Below are positions 33,101-42,445 of a DNA stretch of 64,000 bases, one piece after another. The notes under the pieces are model-generated. The model made no database searches. It saw only the letters and a list, made by a program, of their open reading frames with translations, and was not told where the DNA came from. Source of the DNA: Nitzschia sp. DOCU1 (Eukaryota > Bacillariophyta > Bacillariophyceae > Bacillariales > Bacillariaceae); NCBI GenBank assembly GCA_951394045.1, contig OX595997.1, positions 1,054,001 to 1,118,000 on the forward strand, read 5' to 3'. The first letter of the stretch is position 1, and every line of letters starts with the position of its first letter. A program made the translations under genes and the position numbers.

Positions 33101-35344
33101 CTGATCGTACTCGTTCACGATGGAAGTTTCCATGACAACGACGATTACACGCACTTGGAGGCTTACGGATGCGATGGCTTGGTTAACAATTTCAATGGCA
33201 TCGCTGAATACGAGTTCAAAATCCCGTGCAAGCTCTGCACACCTGGCCCGACGGCTGGCCCGACTGCTGGCCCCACCCCAAGTGGCGACGACGATGATGA
33301 TGATGACGACGATGCTACTGGCCCCACGGCTGGCCCGACTGCTGGCCCTACCCCTAGTGGCGACGATGATGATGATGACGACGACGCTACTGGCCCCACG
33401 GCTGGCCCGACTGCTGGCCCTACCCCAAGTGGCGACGACGACGATGATGACGACGATGCTACTGGCCCCACGGCTGGCCCGACTGCTGGCCCTACCCCTA
33501 GTGGCGACGATGATGATGATGACGACGATGCTACTGGCCCCACGGCTGGCCCGACTGCTGGCCCTACCCCAAGTGGCGACGACGACGATGATGACGACGA
33601 TGTTACTGGCCCCACGGCTGGCCCGACTGCTGGCCCTACCCCTAGTGGCGACGATGATGATGACGACGACGCTACTGGCCCCACGGCTGGCCCGACTGCT
33701 GGCCCTACCCCAAGTGGCGACGACGACGATGATGACGACGATGCTACTGGCCCCACGGCTGGCCCGACTGCTGGCCCTACCCCTAGTGGCGACGATGATG
33801 ATGATGACGACGACGCTACTGGCCCCACGGCTGGCCCGACTGCTGGCCCTACCCCAAGTGGCGACGACGACGATGATGACGACGATGCTACTGGCCCCAC
33901 GGCTGGCCCGACTGCTGGCCCTACCCCTAGTGGCGACGACGACGATGATGACGACGATGCTACTGGCCCCACGGCTGGCCCGACTGCTGGCCCTACCCCT
34001 AGTGGCGACGATGATGATGATGACGACGATGCTACTGGCCCCACGGCTGGCCCGACTGCTGGCCCTACCCCAAGTGGCGACGACGACGATGATGACGACG
34101 ATGTTACTGGCCCCACGGCTGGCCCGACTGCTGGCCCTACCCCTAGTGGCGACGATGATGATGATGACGACGACGCTACTGGCCCCACGGCTGGCCCGAC
34201 TGTTGGCCCTACCCCAAGTGGCGACGACGACGATGCTGCTGGCCCCACGGCTGGCCCGACTGCTGGCCCTACCCCTAGTGCTGGCGACGATGATGATGAT
34301 GACGACGATGCTACTGGCCCCACGGCTGGCCCGACTGCTGGCCCTACCCCAAGTGGCGACGACGATGATGACGACGACGATGTTACTGGCCCCACGGCTG
34401 GCCCGACTGCTGGCCCTACCCCAAGTGGCGACGATGATGATGATGACGACGACGATGCTACTGGCCCCACGGCTGGCCCGACTGCTGGCCCTACCCTAAG
34501 TGGCGACGATGATGATGACGATGATGCTACTGGCCCCACGGCTGGCCCGACTGCTGGACCCACACCCATCGGTGACGACGACGACGACGATACTTATTGT
34601 CCTTACGCTACTGGACCACCGGCCGATCAGTGCGAGAAGGATGTTGTCCTCATGACAGACGTCTCGACGGACTGGCCGTATAACCCGATTACTATCATCA
34701 GCCAGGACAACGATACTGTGACTTTCAATATTACCAATCCCTTCGGTGATGATATCGTTGCTCTTTATTATCAGTACGCCGCTGCGGAAACTGGTGCCAC
34801 AAAGTGCTACGGAGAGTCGCCTTTCACCTCTTGCCCTGAGCCTATCACCGTGACGGCTCACTGCATGACCGGTCCAGAATATTCTCTGGCTGTGGTTGAT
34901 ATCTGGTTCGTTGACCCTGAGTCCGTGGACGGGGACAGCGATACAGTCCCTCAGTGTTGCGAGCCCGATGAGGAGGATGCGAATGTTCCTACTGTTCTTT
35001 ACAGTCTGAAGGTGTATTGCCAATCTCATTGTGATAGACGCAATATCCGCGACTTGGCTGTCGAAGCTGATCCTACCAAGTCTGCCAGTGACTTTGAAGC
35101 TGTTGCTGCCCAGGAAGGCGCAGTCTTCGAGCCCAGCAAGGAGGTCAAGGAACACTTCTGTTCTTCCGAAGACTACCCATGCGGCGACAATAGGGAACTT
35201 GTACACGTTTGCCACTACTCTGCCAAAGATGGTTACCAGACTTATTGTGTCCCCGAGTCTGATTCGGACGTGGTTGCATACTTCCCCAAGGACTATTGTG
35301 GTCCATGTGTCGGAGGATATGGAAGCAGTACCTACCGCAACTAA
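27194..35344 (+). CDS. Giant modular secreted protein A (2716 aa)
   Basis: Single exon from the ATG at 27194. Signal peptide [22 protein letters not shown]. Modules in order (residues, approximate): D1 Cys-rich (23-165); D2 with VTICHRTC and ending NPCCG (166-276); D3 (286-415); [10 protein letters not shown] linker; second D1-D2-D3 (455-846); four D4 modules (869-1450), related to D3 by the shared YxYCYxxS...EC pattern; D5 (1479-1619); [13 protein letters not shown] array (1620-1874); second D5 (1875-2015); [10 protein letters not shown]/poly-Asp array (2016-2466); D6 C-terminal module (2467-2716) with [20 protein letters not shown] and VHVCHYS...DYCGPC. No TM anchor at the end. D2, D5 and D6 recall modules of diatom secreted proteins, from memory. 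I infer a cell-wall, mucilage or adhesive protein; Thr/Pro linkers are likely glycosylated and Asp runs may bind cations. Exact role unknown. Confidence 0.85.
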   Translation: MKFPSIVASLILVSSLLGVAEAADPACSTYSGNNCPTERCFKSGNNCIAPADYPCSSRNQNECEFGDGRCMQVRNKCEEVNGSGALNATCLASLTTSSQGDLIYAEIAGSGCGAGLVCYVADADNANQTDVPISGTCQSEKCLGKKVPGNCNGNNPRDPDCVSVTERVTICHRTCSAKNPWVRITIDEDAWDGEGCGHKLQHDIRDECKNKAPWTEWGVNRRDYLIKRHGTREQVAANLSTAEVKAYWRKWEPACPYVRNGKCCSWFDPTNPCCGEQNPSPIYPAIDIVKYAGPPGKCSDEGIGYMQDVAYTVPMSEDWAYCYKISIPLTSGECLFNLTMKDPASAGGTPSGGFISVSNSTGGNLFCPGSKVYVSGSTQPFSTAPNGPNDATVVGIGDLSRLQVSDSDAARVVAATPAPVTPAPVPPTPAPLKPTPAPVTPAPVTPAPVIPTTAACSAYTGNTCPTTKCFKSGNDCIAPEDFPCASRSTTECEILLDGRCLQVRNKCEEVNGSGGLSATCMASLTNSSQGMIYAEIAGSGCGPGLVCDVAGADNANQTDVPISGTCQTEKCLGKKVPGNCNGNNPRDPDCVSKTERVTICHRTCSATNPWVRITIDEDAWDGEGCGHKLQHDIREECKNKAPWTEWGVNRRDYLIKRHGTRDQVAANLSSTAEVKAYWRKWEPACPYVRNGKCCSWSDPSNPCCGEQNPSPIYPEIDIVKYAGPPGKCNEADIGDMQDDLYTVPVSADWTYCYKISIPLTSGECLFNLTMKDPASAGGTPSGGFIPVYNSTGGNLFCPGDKVYVSGETQTFSTAPNGPNDATVVGIGELSYRQVSDSDAARVVKATPSPTAGPTAGPTAGPTAGPTVLPVILHKKLVGPPGACNFNTTMYGPLNDDVYTTGPGDDYFYCYVTSLPDDAEECLVGVMITDPAPVGGTGGVSITVGNGTICPGEVKYTPGKESKAPVGGEDDFESTASGTGAKTGLTVEASDKAKVVVVSPAPTAGPTAGPTAGPTAVPVIIHKKFVGPLGECSKASTMEGTGALKDDTYTTGPGDDYFYCYKTSLPDDAEECLVGVMISDEAPVGGTGGVSITVGNGTICPGEVKYTPGKESKAPVGGEDDYESTASGTGAKTGLTVEASDTAKVIVVSPAPTAGPTAGPTAGPTAVPVIIHKKFVGPLGECSKASTMEGTGALKDDSYTTGPGDDYFYCYKTSLPDDAEECLVGVMISDEAPVGGTGGVSITVGNGTICPGEVKYTPGKESKAPVGGEDDYESTASGTGAKTGLTVEASDTAKVIVVSPAPTAGPTAGPTAGPTAVPVIIHKKFVGPLGECSKASTMEGTGALKDDSYTTGPGDDYFYCYKTSLPDDAEECLVGVMISDEAPVGGTGGVSITVGNGTICPGEVKYTPGKESKAPVGGEDDFESTASGTGEKTGLTVEASDKAKVVVVSPAPTSGPTAGPTAGPTPEPTTPAPVTPPTEGDLCAGDVELIRNDTHVPACAGFITYANGDGSTVDVMIEQCFKPGENISWIRPIYKDNPGDETLTCKKTDKVDEVPYGVTNSYTLTCEPNGEYAVLIVLVHDGSFHDNDDYTHLGAYGCDGLVNNFNGIAEYEFKIPCKLCTPGPTAGPTAGPTAGPTAATPSPTAGPTAGPTAATPSPTAGPTAGPTAGPTAATPSPTAGPTAGPTAGPTAATPSPTAGPTAGPTAGPTAATPSPTAGPTAGPTAGPTAATPSPTAGPTAGPTAGPTAATPSPTAGPTAGPTAGPTAATPSPTAGPTAGPTAGPTAATPSPTAGPTAGPTAGPTAATLSPTAGPTAGPTAGPTAATPSPTAGPTAGPTAELTAATPSPTSGPTAGPTAGPTPEPTTPAPVTPPTEGDLCAGDVELIRNDTHVPACAGFITYANGDGSTVDVMIEQCFKPGENISWIRPIYKDNPGDETLTCKKTDKVDEVPYGVTNSYTLTCEPNGEYAMLIVLVHDGSFHDNDDYTHLEAYGCDGLVNNFNGIAEYEFKIPCKLCTPGPTAGPTAGPTPSGDDDDDDDDDATGPTAGPTAGPTPSGDDDDDDDDATGPTAGPTAGPTPSGDDDDDDDDATGPTAGPTAGPTPSGDDDDDDDDATGPTAGPTAGPTPSGDDDDDDDDVTGPTAGPTAGPTPSGDDDDDDDATGPTAGPTAGPTPSGDDDDDDDDATGPTAGPTAGPTPSGDDDDDDDDATGPTAGPTAGPTPSGDDDDDDDDATGPTAGPTAGPTPSGDDDDDDDDATGPTAGPTAGPTPSGDDDDDDDDATGPTAGPTAGPTPSGDDDDDDDDVTGPTAGPTAGPTPSGDDDDDDDDATGPTAGPTVGPTPSGDDDDAAGPTAGPTAGPTPSAGDDDDDDDDATGPTAGPTAGPTPSGDDDDDDDDVTGPTAGPTAGPTPSGDDDDDDDDDATGPTAGPTAGPTLSGDDDDDDDATGPTAGPTAGPTPIGDDDDDDTYCPYATGPPADQCEKDVVLMTDVSTDWPYNPITIISQDNDTVTFNITNPFGDDIVALYYQYAAAETGATKCYGESPFTSCPEPITVTAHCMTGPEYSLAVVDIWFVDPESVDGDSDTVPQCCEPDEEDANVPTVLYSLKVYCQSHCDRRNIRDLAVEADPTKSASDFEAVAAQEGAVFEPSKEVKEHFCSSEDYPCGDNRELVHVCHYSAKDGYQTYCVPESDSDVVAYFPKDYCGPCVGGYGSSTYRN
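28440..28556 (+). repeat. [10 protein letters not shown] linker repeat in protein A
   Basis: Short in-frame coding array of TPAPV-type units between the first D3 and the second D1 module. Equivalent but longer TPAPVPT arrays occur in protein B. Confidence 0.8.
29798..31550 (+). repeat. Four D4 modules, ~450-bp tandem repeat in protein A
   Basis: Unit starts at 29798, 30242, 30692 and 31142: spacings 444, 450 and 450 bp. Each unit is a [12 protein letters not shown] linker plus a module with HKKxVGPxGxC, YFYCY and [16 protein letters not shown]. Units two to four are almost identical at the DNA level, differing by a handful of bases; unit one is more divergent at its start. Confidence 0.92.
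32051..32815 (+). repeat. GPT/ATPSP array in protein A
   Basis: About a dozen in-frame copies of a 19-residue (57-bp) unit [19 protein letters not shown], with scattered variants (ATLSP, ELTA, PTSGP). Codon choice varies among units (GGC/GGA/GGG, ACT/ACC/ACG) far more than the protein sequence. Confidence 0.9.
33240..34590 (+). repeat. Poly-aspartate/GPT array in protein A
   Basis: Eighteen acidic tracts (mostly eight Asp, range four to nine) plus a final six-Asp tract, each separated by [16 protein letters not shown]. The usual unit is 24 residues (72 bp). Two DNA types (CCAAGT-GAC-GAC and CCTAGT-GAC-GAT) alternate over much of the array, giving a 144-bp higher-order unit. Asp codons GAC and GAT are mixed in fixed order within each type. 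Absent from protein B apart from a single short acidic tract. Confidence 0.92.
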
Positions 35345-36326
35345 ATATTTGAAACCCTCTACTAGGTGGAATATAATACACTTGGCGATCTGTTGAGTGC
35401 CCAAAAACTACAAAAAATGATATTCAGAGGGAATGCATTTATAAAAAAATTGACTTCAGATACCATGAATCATCGTTTCTTTTTAGTTTCACACAATGCA
35501 TTTACTTCTTGTACTTTAGGTTGCCATTGTCGCAAGAAGGCTTCGTTGCGTCCCCCCCAGCAGTGGGTCCATTGGCCTGCACCTGCAGAATTCCATGCAT
35601 CGAACCAACCCTTCCAGTCATCGTGTCCTACTCCACCTTGTTTGGTGACGAGACACCCTGCCTTAAATCTTTGGCGATGGAAGATCTCGAGCCCATGAGA
35701 AAATCTCGGAGGCTTAATTACGATTCTGTGCGCAGTCTTTCCACGTAAGAAGCTTAAGTGATTGGTTCCTCATAATCGTGATTCAAGTTCGGTCTCCATG
35801 CCCAAAGTCATCAGAGGAAAGTACCAGGTACTACATACTGCATAGCAAATACTCCCCGGATTCCGATTGCACCCTAACAGATCAGAAAGTCCATCTACTG
35901 CAAGATTAGGTCTTGCCATTACTACGCAAAAATGATTTGTTGACACCTTTCTCTGGTTTGTTTTATGGTCATGCACACCACTGACGGTATACGGCCAAGC
36001 GGAATATTAGATATCTTAATCGAATTCGTCGTCTGAAGAACCTTTCGGCCTTGTTGAATTTCACGATTACAAAAGCCCACTGGATGTCAAGTGCTGTTGG
36101 GGGGCACTCTGCAGCAGGAACGCGACGCGACAGTCGAAGAAGCCCGAAAAAGCCTCAATTCTCGCGAAAAGCCCGAAATCAGTGCCAGCCACAATCTTTG
36201 ACTTCCCAAGAGTTGAAGAGGATCTGGTTGCTTTCGAAGGTTTTTTGAAAGCTTACAACTATACCAACTACAAGAAAGAATATATCAGCGTTGACAGACT
36301 GAAAACAAGAGAGAGGAATTGCAAGG
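35345..36326. other. Spacer between giant proteins A and B
   Basis: 982 bp. Holds the 3' UTR of A and promoter/5' UTR of B. No coding signal. Homology between the two genes stops at the coding ends: the downstream and upstream flanks of A and B do not visibly match. Confidence 0.5.
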
Positions 36327-39300
36327 ATGAAGTTCCCATCGATTGTGGCGAGTTTGATTCTCGTCTCCTCGTTGTTGGGAGTGGCGGATGCGCAAGCGGC
36401 TGACCCCGCTTGCTCGACCTACTCTGGCCCTGGCAACAACTGTCCGACGGACAAGTGCTTCAAGAGTGGTAACAACTGCATCGCGCCCGCGGACTATCCT
36501 TGCTCCAGCCGCAATCAAAACGAATGCGAGTTTGGTGACGGTCGCTGCATGCAGGTCCGAAATAAGTGTGAAGAAGTGAATGGAAGTGGTGCCTTGAACG
36601 CCACCTGCTTGGCTTCGCTTACCACCAGTAGCCAGGGGGACTTGATCTACGCTGAAATCGCCGGAAGTGGATGCGGCGCTGGCCTTGTCTGTTACGTTGC
36701 TGATGCGGACAATGCCAATCAGACAGATGTTCCCATTAGTGGTACCTGCCAATCTGAAAAGTGCCTTGGCAAGAAGGTTCCAGGTAACTGCAATGGAAAC
36801 AACCCGAGGGATCCCGACTGTGTTTCGGTGACGGAACGTGTTACGATCTGTCACCGAACTTGCTCTGCCAAGAACCCTTGGGTCCGTATCACCATTGATG
36901 AGGACGCCTGGGATGGCGAGGGCTGTGGCCACAAGCTCCAACACGATATTCGTGATGAATGCAAGAACAAGGCGCCCTGGACTGAATGGGGAGTGAATCG
37001 CAGGGACTACTTGATCAAGAGGCATGGAACTCGTGCACAGGTCGCCGCGAACCTTTCCACTGCGGAAGTCAAGGCATACTGGAGGAAGTGGGAGCCCGCT
37101 TGTCCCTACGTTCGCAATGGCAAGTGCTGCAGCTGGTTCGACCCCACGAATCCTTGCTGCGGTGAACAGAATCCTTCCCCAATCTACCCTGCGATCGATA
37201 TTGTCAAGTATGCAGGCCCTCCAGGCTTATGCAGTGAAGCGGGCATTGGAGGCATGCAAGATGTCGCCTATACAGTGCCCATGTCGGCGAACTGGGCATA
37301 CTGCTACAAGATCAGCATCCCCCTAACAAGCGGCGAGTGCCTCTTCAACTTGACGATGAAAGATCCGGCGTCGGCTGGAGGCACGGGCGGTGCGTTCATC
37401 TCTGTGTCCAACTCCACTGGAGGCAATCTGTTCTGTCCGGGAAGCAAGGTCTACGTTTCAGGCTCGACCCAGCCTTTCTCCACGGCCCCGAATGGTCCGA
37501 ACGATGCTACTGTTGTTGGTACCGGCGAGCTATCTTACCGTCAAGTCAGCGACTCGGATGCTGCTCGAGTCGTTGCTGCAACGCCAGCCCCAGTTCCAAC
37601 TACCCCGGCCCCAGTTCCCACTACCCCGGCCCCAGTTCCAACTACTCCGGCTCCAGTTCCCACTACCCCGGCCCCAGTTCCAACTACTCCGGCCCCAGTT
37701 CCCACTACCCCGGCCCCAGTTCCTACTACTCCGGCACCTGTTCCTACTACCCCCGCCCCTGTTCCCACTACTCCGGCACCTGTTCCCACTACTCCGGCAC
37801 CTGTTCCCACTACCCCGGCCCCAGTTCCCACAACTCCTGCACCTGTGCCCTCGCCCGGCACCGGCACTTACTGCCTCGCCAACGGCATCAAAGTCATCGA
37901 AGCCGAGGCTGATCCTGCTCTTCCAGCCGGCGCGTTCGTCTACTCCAATCCAACCGGGACAACAGTCGACATTACGGTGAAACAGCTTTGGAAGAGCTCA
38001 GGTACGATCAGCTGGATCGCGCCTGTCTATCGTCAAAACGGGCAAGATTTTGTTTGCACCGAAAGCGACAAGAAAAACGAAGTGGGTTCGGGAGTCAGCA
38101 CCACATACACGGCCCAGTGCAATGCGAATGGAATCGCTCAAGTCGTCTTGTACGTTCACGACGGAAGCTTCAAGGACAGTTCGGAACCCAACACTTACAA
38201 CTGCGCCGGTTGGGGAAACATCAACGGTATCGCCACGTACAAATTTGAGGTGCCGTGCAATGGATCAAACCTTTGCGGCGGACCCCAACCGACCCCTGCA
38301 CCAGTTCCAACTACTCCGGCTCCAGTTCCCACTACTCCGGCACCTGTTCCTACTACCCCCGCCCCAGTTCCCACTACCCCGGCCCCAGTTCCAACTACTC
38401 CGGCACCTGTTCCTACTACCCCCGCCCCAGTTCCCGCTACTCCAGCCCCTGTGACACCGGCCCCCACCGCTGGCCCAACTGCCGGTCCCACTGCTGGACC
38501 CACTGCTGTCCCCGTGATCATCCACAAGAAGTTTGTCGGGCCTATTGGTGTTTGCTCTGAAGACGCCACGATGAATGGTCCTCTCAAGGATGATTCTTAC
38601 ACCACCGGCCCAGGTGACGGTTACTTCTACTGTTACGTGACGAGCTTGCCTGATGATGCTGAGGAGTGCTTGCTCGGCGTGATGATTACCGATCCAGCCC
38701 CCGTAGGCGGAACTGGAACCGAACCTAATGGGTCCATCTCGGTGGGCAAGATCTGCCCTGGAGAAGTGAAGTACACTCCTGGTAAGGAGAGCAAAGCCCC
38801 CGTTGGCGGTGAAGATGATAACGAGTCTACCGCGGTTGGAACCGGAGAGAACACGGGTCTGACCGTGGAAGCCAGTGATACGGCCAAGGTCATTGTTGTT
38901 TCCCCGGCGCCTACCGCTGGCCCAACTGCAGGGCCCACTGCAGGGCCCACAGCTGTCCCTCAGATCAGCCACAAGAAGTTTGTCGGGCCTATTGGTGTTT
39001 GCTCTGAAGACGCCACGATGAATGGTCCTCTCAAGGATGATTCTTACACCACCGGCCCAGGTGACGGTTACTTCTACTGTTACGTGACGAGCTTGCCTGA
39101 TGATGCTGAGGAGTGCTTGCTCGGCGTGATGATTACCGATCCAGCCCCCGTAGGTGGAACTGGAACCGAACCTAATGGATCCATCTCGGTGGGCAAGATC
39201 TGCCCTGGAGAAGTGAAGTACACTCCTGGTAAGGAGAGCAAAGCCCCCGTTGGCGGTGAAGATGATAACGAGTCTACCGCGGTTGGAACCGGAGAGAACA

Positions 39301-42215
39301 CGGGTCTGACCGTGGAAGCCAGTGATACGGCCAAGGTCATTGTTGTTTCCCCGGCGCCTACCGCTGGCCCAACTGCAGGGCCCACTGCAGGGCCCACAGC
39401 TGTCCCTCAGATCAGCCACAAGAAGTTTGTCGGGCCTATTGGTGTTTGCTCTGAAGACGCCACGATGAATGGTCCTCTCAAGGATGATTCTTACACCACC
39501 GGCCCAGGTGACGGTTACTTCTACTGTTACGTGACGAGCTTGCCTGATGATGCTGAGGAGTGTTTGGTGGGCGTGATGATTACCGATCCAGCCCCCGTAG
39601 GCGGAACTGGAACCGAACCTAATGGGTCCATCTCGGTGGGCAAGATCTGCCCTGGAGAAGTGAAGTACACTCCTGGTAAGGAGAGCAAAGCCCCCGTTGG
39701 CGGTGAAGATGATAACGAGTCTACCGCGGTTGGAACCGGAGAGAACACGGGTCTGACCGTGGAAGCCAGTGATACGGCCAAGGTCATTGTTGTTTCCCCG
39801 GCGCCTACCGCTGGCCCAACTGCAGGGCCCACTGCAGGGCCCACAGCTGTCCCTCAGATCAGCCACAAGAAGTTTGTCGGGCCTATTGGTGTTTGCTCTG
39901 AAGACGCCACGATGAATGGTCCTCTCAAGGATGATTCTTACACCACCGGCCCAGGTGACGGTTACTTCTACTGTTACGTGACGAGCTTGCCTGATGATGC
40001 TGAGGAGTGCTTGCTCGGCGTGATGATTACCGATCCAGCCCCCGTAGGTGGAACTGGAACCGAACCTAATGGGTCCATCTCGGTGGGCAAGATCTGCCCT
40101 GGAGAAGTGAAGTACACTCCTGGTAAGGAGAGCAAAGCCCCCGTTGGCGGTGAAGATGATAACGAGTCTACCGCGGTTGGAACCGGAGAGAACACGGGTC
40201 TGACCGTGGAAGCCAGTGATACGGCCAAGGTCATTGTTGTTTCCCCGGCGCCTACCGCTGGCCCAACTGCTGGGCCCACTGCTGGACCCACGCCGAAACC
40301 AACAACGCCCGCCCCAGTGACCCCCCCAACTGTAGGAGATCTCTGTGCCGGTGATGTGGAGTTGATTCGTAATGATACCCATGTTCCTGTTTGCGATGGC
40401 TTCATCACGTATGCCAACGGCGACGGCTCCACTGTTGATGTGATGATTGAGCAATGTTTCAAGCCTGGTGAGAATATCAGCTGGATCCGACCTCTTTACA
40501 AGGACAACCCTGGGGATGGAAATCTGACTTGTAAAAAGACAGACAAGGTTAATGAGGTCCCGTACGGAGAAACCAACAGCTATACCTTGGCCTGCGAGCC
40601 TAACGGAGAATACGCCGTGCTGATCGTACTCGTTCACGATGGAAGTTTCCATGAAAATAAAAACTATACGCACTTGAAGGGTTATGGATGCGATGGCTTG
40701 GTTAACAATTTCAATGGCATCGCTGAATACGAGTTCAAGATCCCGTGCAAGCGCTGCACACCTGGCCCTACGGCTGGCCCAACCGCTGGCCCCACTGCAG
40801 GCCCCACTGCCGCTACGCCATCCCCGACCGCTGGGCCTACTGCTGGACCGACGGCTGCCACGCCGTCTCCTACCGCTGGGCCTACTGCTGGACCGACGGC
40901 TGCCACGCCGTCTCCTACCGCTGGGCCCACTGCTGGACCAACCGCTGGGCCCACGGCCGCCACCCCGTCTCCTACTGCAGGGCCGACCGCCGGTCCCACG
41001 GCTGGGCCCACTGCCGCTACACCGTCTCCTACTGCCGGGCCTACCGCCGGTCCAACGGCTGGACCGACAGCTGCCACACCTTCACCAACTGCAGGACCCA
41101 CTGCCGGTCCGACTGCCGGCCCAACTGCTGCCACCCCGTCTCCTACTGCCGGGCCTACCGCCGGTCCAACGGCTGGACCGACAGCTGCCACACCTTCGCC
41201 AACTGCAGGACCCACTGCCGGTCCGACTGCCGGCCCAACTGCTGCCACACCTTCGCCAACTGCCGGACCGACCGCTGGCCCTACTGCTGGCCCGACAGCT
41301 GCCACGCCTTCCCCTACCTCTGGACCCACGGCTGGCCCGACAGCTGGCCCCACAGCGGCAACGCCGTCCCCCACTTCTGGACCAACCGCTGGACCAACAG
41401 AAGCCACATCTCCTCCAACTGCTGGACCCACACCCATCGGCGACGACGACGACGAGGATACTGATTGTCCTTACGCTACTGGACCACCGGCTGATCAGTG
41501 CGAGAAGGATGTTGTCCTCATGGCCGATGTCGATACGGACTGGCCGTATAACCCGATTACTATCATCAGCCAGGACGACGGTACTGTGACTTTCAATATT
41601 ACCAATCCCTTCGGTGATGATATCCTTGCTCTTTATTATCAGTACGCCGCTGCGGAAACTGGTGCCACAAAGTGCTACGGAGAGTCGCCTTTCACCTCTT
41701 GCCCTGAGCCTATCACCGTGACGGCTCACTGTATGACTGGTCCGGAATATTCTCTGGCTGTAGTTGATATCTGGTTCGTTGACCCTGATTCCGTGGAAGG
41801 GGACAGGGATACAGTCCCTCAGTGTTGCGAGCCCGATGAGGAGGATGCGAATGTTCCTACTGTTCTTTACAGTCTGAAGGTGTATTGCCAATCTCATTGT
41901 GATAGACGCAATGTCCGCGACTTGGCTGTCGAAGCCGATCCTACCAAGTCTGCCAGTGACTTTGAAGCTGTTGCTGCCCAGGAAGGCGCTGTCTTCGAGC
42001 CCAGCAAGGAGGTCAAGGAGCACTTCTGTTCTTCCGAAGACTACCCATGTGGCGACGACGAGAATCTTGTCCACGTGTGCCACTACACAAGGAAGGATGG
42101 TTACCAGACCTTCTGCGTTTCCGAGTCTGACTCTGATGTTGTTGCATACTTCCCCAAGGACTATTGCGGCCCTTGTGTTGGAGGATATGGAAGCAGCTCC
42201 AACTACCGCAACTAA
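36327..42215 (+). CDS. Giant modular secreted protein B (1962 aa), paralogue of A
   Basis: Single exon from the ATG at 36327, head-to-tail with A. Signal peptide [24 protein letters not shown]. Modules: one D1-D2-D3 (25-417), nearly identical to the first set of A; TPAPVPTT array (about 417-510); a diverged D5 (about 512-651, with TVDITVKQLWKSSGTISWIAPVY and VVLYVHDGSF); a second TPAPVPTT array; four D4 modules (728-1310); D5 (1337-1477); GPT/ATPSP array (1478-1700); D6 (1706-1962). Compared with A it lacks the second D1-D2-D3, the second D5 after the GPT array and the poly-Asp array, and has TPAPVPTT arrays and the diverged D5 instead. No TM anchor. Same inferred role as A: secreted, heavily modified surface or adhesive protein. 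Confidence 0.85.
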   Translation: MKFPSIVASLILVSSLLGVADAQAADPACSTYSGPGNNCPTDKCFKSGNNCIAPADYPCSSRNQNECEFGDGRCMQVRNKCEEVNGSGALNATCLASLTTSSQGDLIYAEIAGSGCGAGLVCYVADADNANQTDVPISGTCQSEKCLGKKVPGNCNGNNPRDPDCVSVTERVTICHRTCSAKNPWVRITIDEDAWDGEGCGHKLQHDIRDECKNKAPWTEWGVNRRDYLIKRHGTRAQVAANLSTAEVKAYWRKWEPACPYVRNGKCCSWFDPTNPCCGEQNPSPIYPAIDIVKYAGPPGLCSEAGIGGMQDVAYTVPMSANWAYCYKISIPLTSGECLFNLTMKDPASAGGTGGAFISVSNSTGGNLFCPGSKVYVSGSTQPFSTAPNGPNDATVVGTGELSYRQVSDSDAARVVAATPAPVPTTPAPVPTTPAPVPTTPAPVPTTPAPVPTTPAPVPTTPAPVPTTPAPVPTTPAPVPTTPAPVPTTPAPVPTTPAPVPTTPAPVPSPGTGTYCLANGIKVIEAEADPALPAGAFVYSNPTGTTVDITVKQLWKSSGTISWIAPVYRQNGQDFVCTESDKKNEVGSGVSTTYTAQCNANGIAQVVLYVHDGSFKDSSEPNTYNCAGWGNINGIATYKFEVPCNGSNLCGGPQPTPAPVPTTPAPVPTTPAPVPTTPAPVPTTPAPVPTTPAPVPTTPAPVPATPAPVTPAPTAGPTAGPTAGPTAVPVIIHKKFVGPIGVCSEDATMNGPLKDDSYTTGPGDGYFYCYVTSLPDDAEECLLGVMITDPAPVGGTGTEPNGSISVGKICPGEVKYTPGKESKAPVGGEDDNESTAVGTGENTGLTVEASDTAKVIVVSPAPTAGPTAGPTAGPTAVPQISHKKFVGPIGVCSEDATMNGPLKDDSYTTGPGDGYFYCYVTSLPDDAEECLLGVMITDPAPVGGTGTEPNGSISVGKICPGEVKYTPGKESKAPVGGEDDNESTAVGTGENTGLTVEASDTAKVIVVSPAPTAGPTAGPTAGPTAVPQISHKKFVGPIGVCSEDATMNGPLKDDSYTTGPGDGYFYCYVTSLPDDAEECLVGVMITDPAPVGGTGTEPNGSISVGKICPGEVKYTPGKESKAPVGGEDDNESTAVGTGENTGLTVEASDTAKVIVVSPAPTAGPTAGPTAGPTAVPQISHKKFVGPIGVCSEDATMNGPLKDDSYTTGPGDGYFYCYVTSLPDDAEECLLGVMITDPAPVGGTGTEPNGSISVGKICPGEVKYTPGKESKAPVGGEDDNESTAVGTGENTGLTVEASDTAKVIVVSPAPTAGPTAGPTAGPTPKPTTPAPVTPPTVGDLCAGDVELIRNDTHVPVCDGFITYANGDGSTVDVMIEQCFKPGENISWIRPLYKDNPGDGNLTCKKTDKVNEVPYGETNSYTLACEPNGEYAVLIVLVHDGSFHENKNYTHLKGYGCDGLVNNFNGIAEYEFKIPCKRCTPGPTAGPTAGPTAGPTAATPSPTAGPTAGPTAATPSPTAGPTAGPTAATPSPTAGPTAGPTAGPTAATPSPTAGPTAGPTAGPTAATPSPTAGPTAGPTAGPTAATPSPTAGPTAGPTAGPTAATPSPTAGPTAGPTAGPTAATPSPTAGPTAGPTAGPTAATPSPTAGPTAGPTAGPTAATPSPTSGPTAGPTAGPTAATPSPTSGPTAGPTEATSPPTAGPTPIGDDDDEDTDCPYATGPPADQCEKDVVLMADVDTDWPYNPITIISQDDGTVTFNITNPFGDDILALYYQYAAAETGATKCYGESPFTSCPEPITVTAHCMTGPEYSLAVVDIWFVDPDSVEGDRDTVPQCCEPDEEDANVPTVLYSLKVYCQSHCDRRNVRDLAVEADPTKSASDFEAVAAQEGAVFEPSKEVKEHFCSSEDYPCGDDENLVHVCHYTRKDGYQTFCVSESDSDVVAYFPKDYCGPCVGGYGSSSNYRN
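37576..37855 (+). repeat. First TPAPVPTT array in protein B
   Basis: In-frame copies of TPAPVPT (21-24 bp) coding for a Pro-rich linker after the D3 module. A similar shorter array is at 38283-38455. Confidence 0.9.
38283..38455 (+). repeat. Second TPAPVPTT array in protein B
   Basis: Same TPAPVPT unit as at 37576-37855, placed after the diverged D5 module and running into a GPTAGPT linker. Confidence 0.9.
38508..40260 (+). repeat. Four D4 modules, 447-bp tandem repeat in protein B
   Basis: Units start at 38508, 38955, 39402 and 39849, exact 447-bp spacing. They are nearly identical to each other and share GGTGTEPNGSISVGK in place of [14 protein letters not shown] found in the units of protein A. 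Confidence 0.92.
40758..41440 (+). repeat. GPT/ATPSP array in protein B
   Basis: About a dozen copies of the same [19 protein letters not shown] unit as in protein A, ending in a short acidic run (GDDDDEDTD) before D6. Confidence 0.9.
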
Positions 42216-42445
42216 TATATGGAACGGTACGAGGTTCCATCATGAAAAATGGAACAAAAAATTGCATGTTGAATCGAAAATCAAATGAAGAAACAAAAAA
42301 ATGCATGTTAACCCAACAATCGAAACCATTACAAAGATGGACTAAAGATACAATCAAGTAAACAGTAACAAAACGCAGTGTATCACATGTAATGTATCGT
42401 CCCACTTTCACAAGTAGCACCCTCTATAGTGTTATAGCAGCAGCA

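Noticed and set aside
33120..34569. Long frames in other phases through the poly-Asp array (both strands, about 460 codons each)
   Set aside because: They encode only simple repeats such as poly-Ser or Leu/Ala/Met runs, explained by the real frame's GAC/GAT and GGC/CCC codons.
38265..40673. 802-codon open frame on the minus strand
   Set aside because: It lies wholly within the tandem repeats of giant protein B and repeats with the same 447-bp period; it starts and ends with array boundaries and has no motif. An antisense shadow of repetitive GC-biased codons.
27194..42215. CRISPR-like or satellite array
   Set aside because: Repeats are in frame, encode protein, have no spacers and sit in genes with signal peptides.
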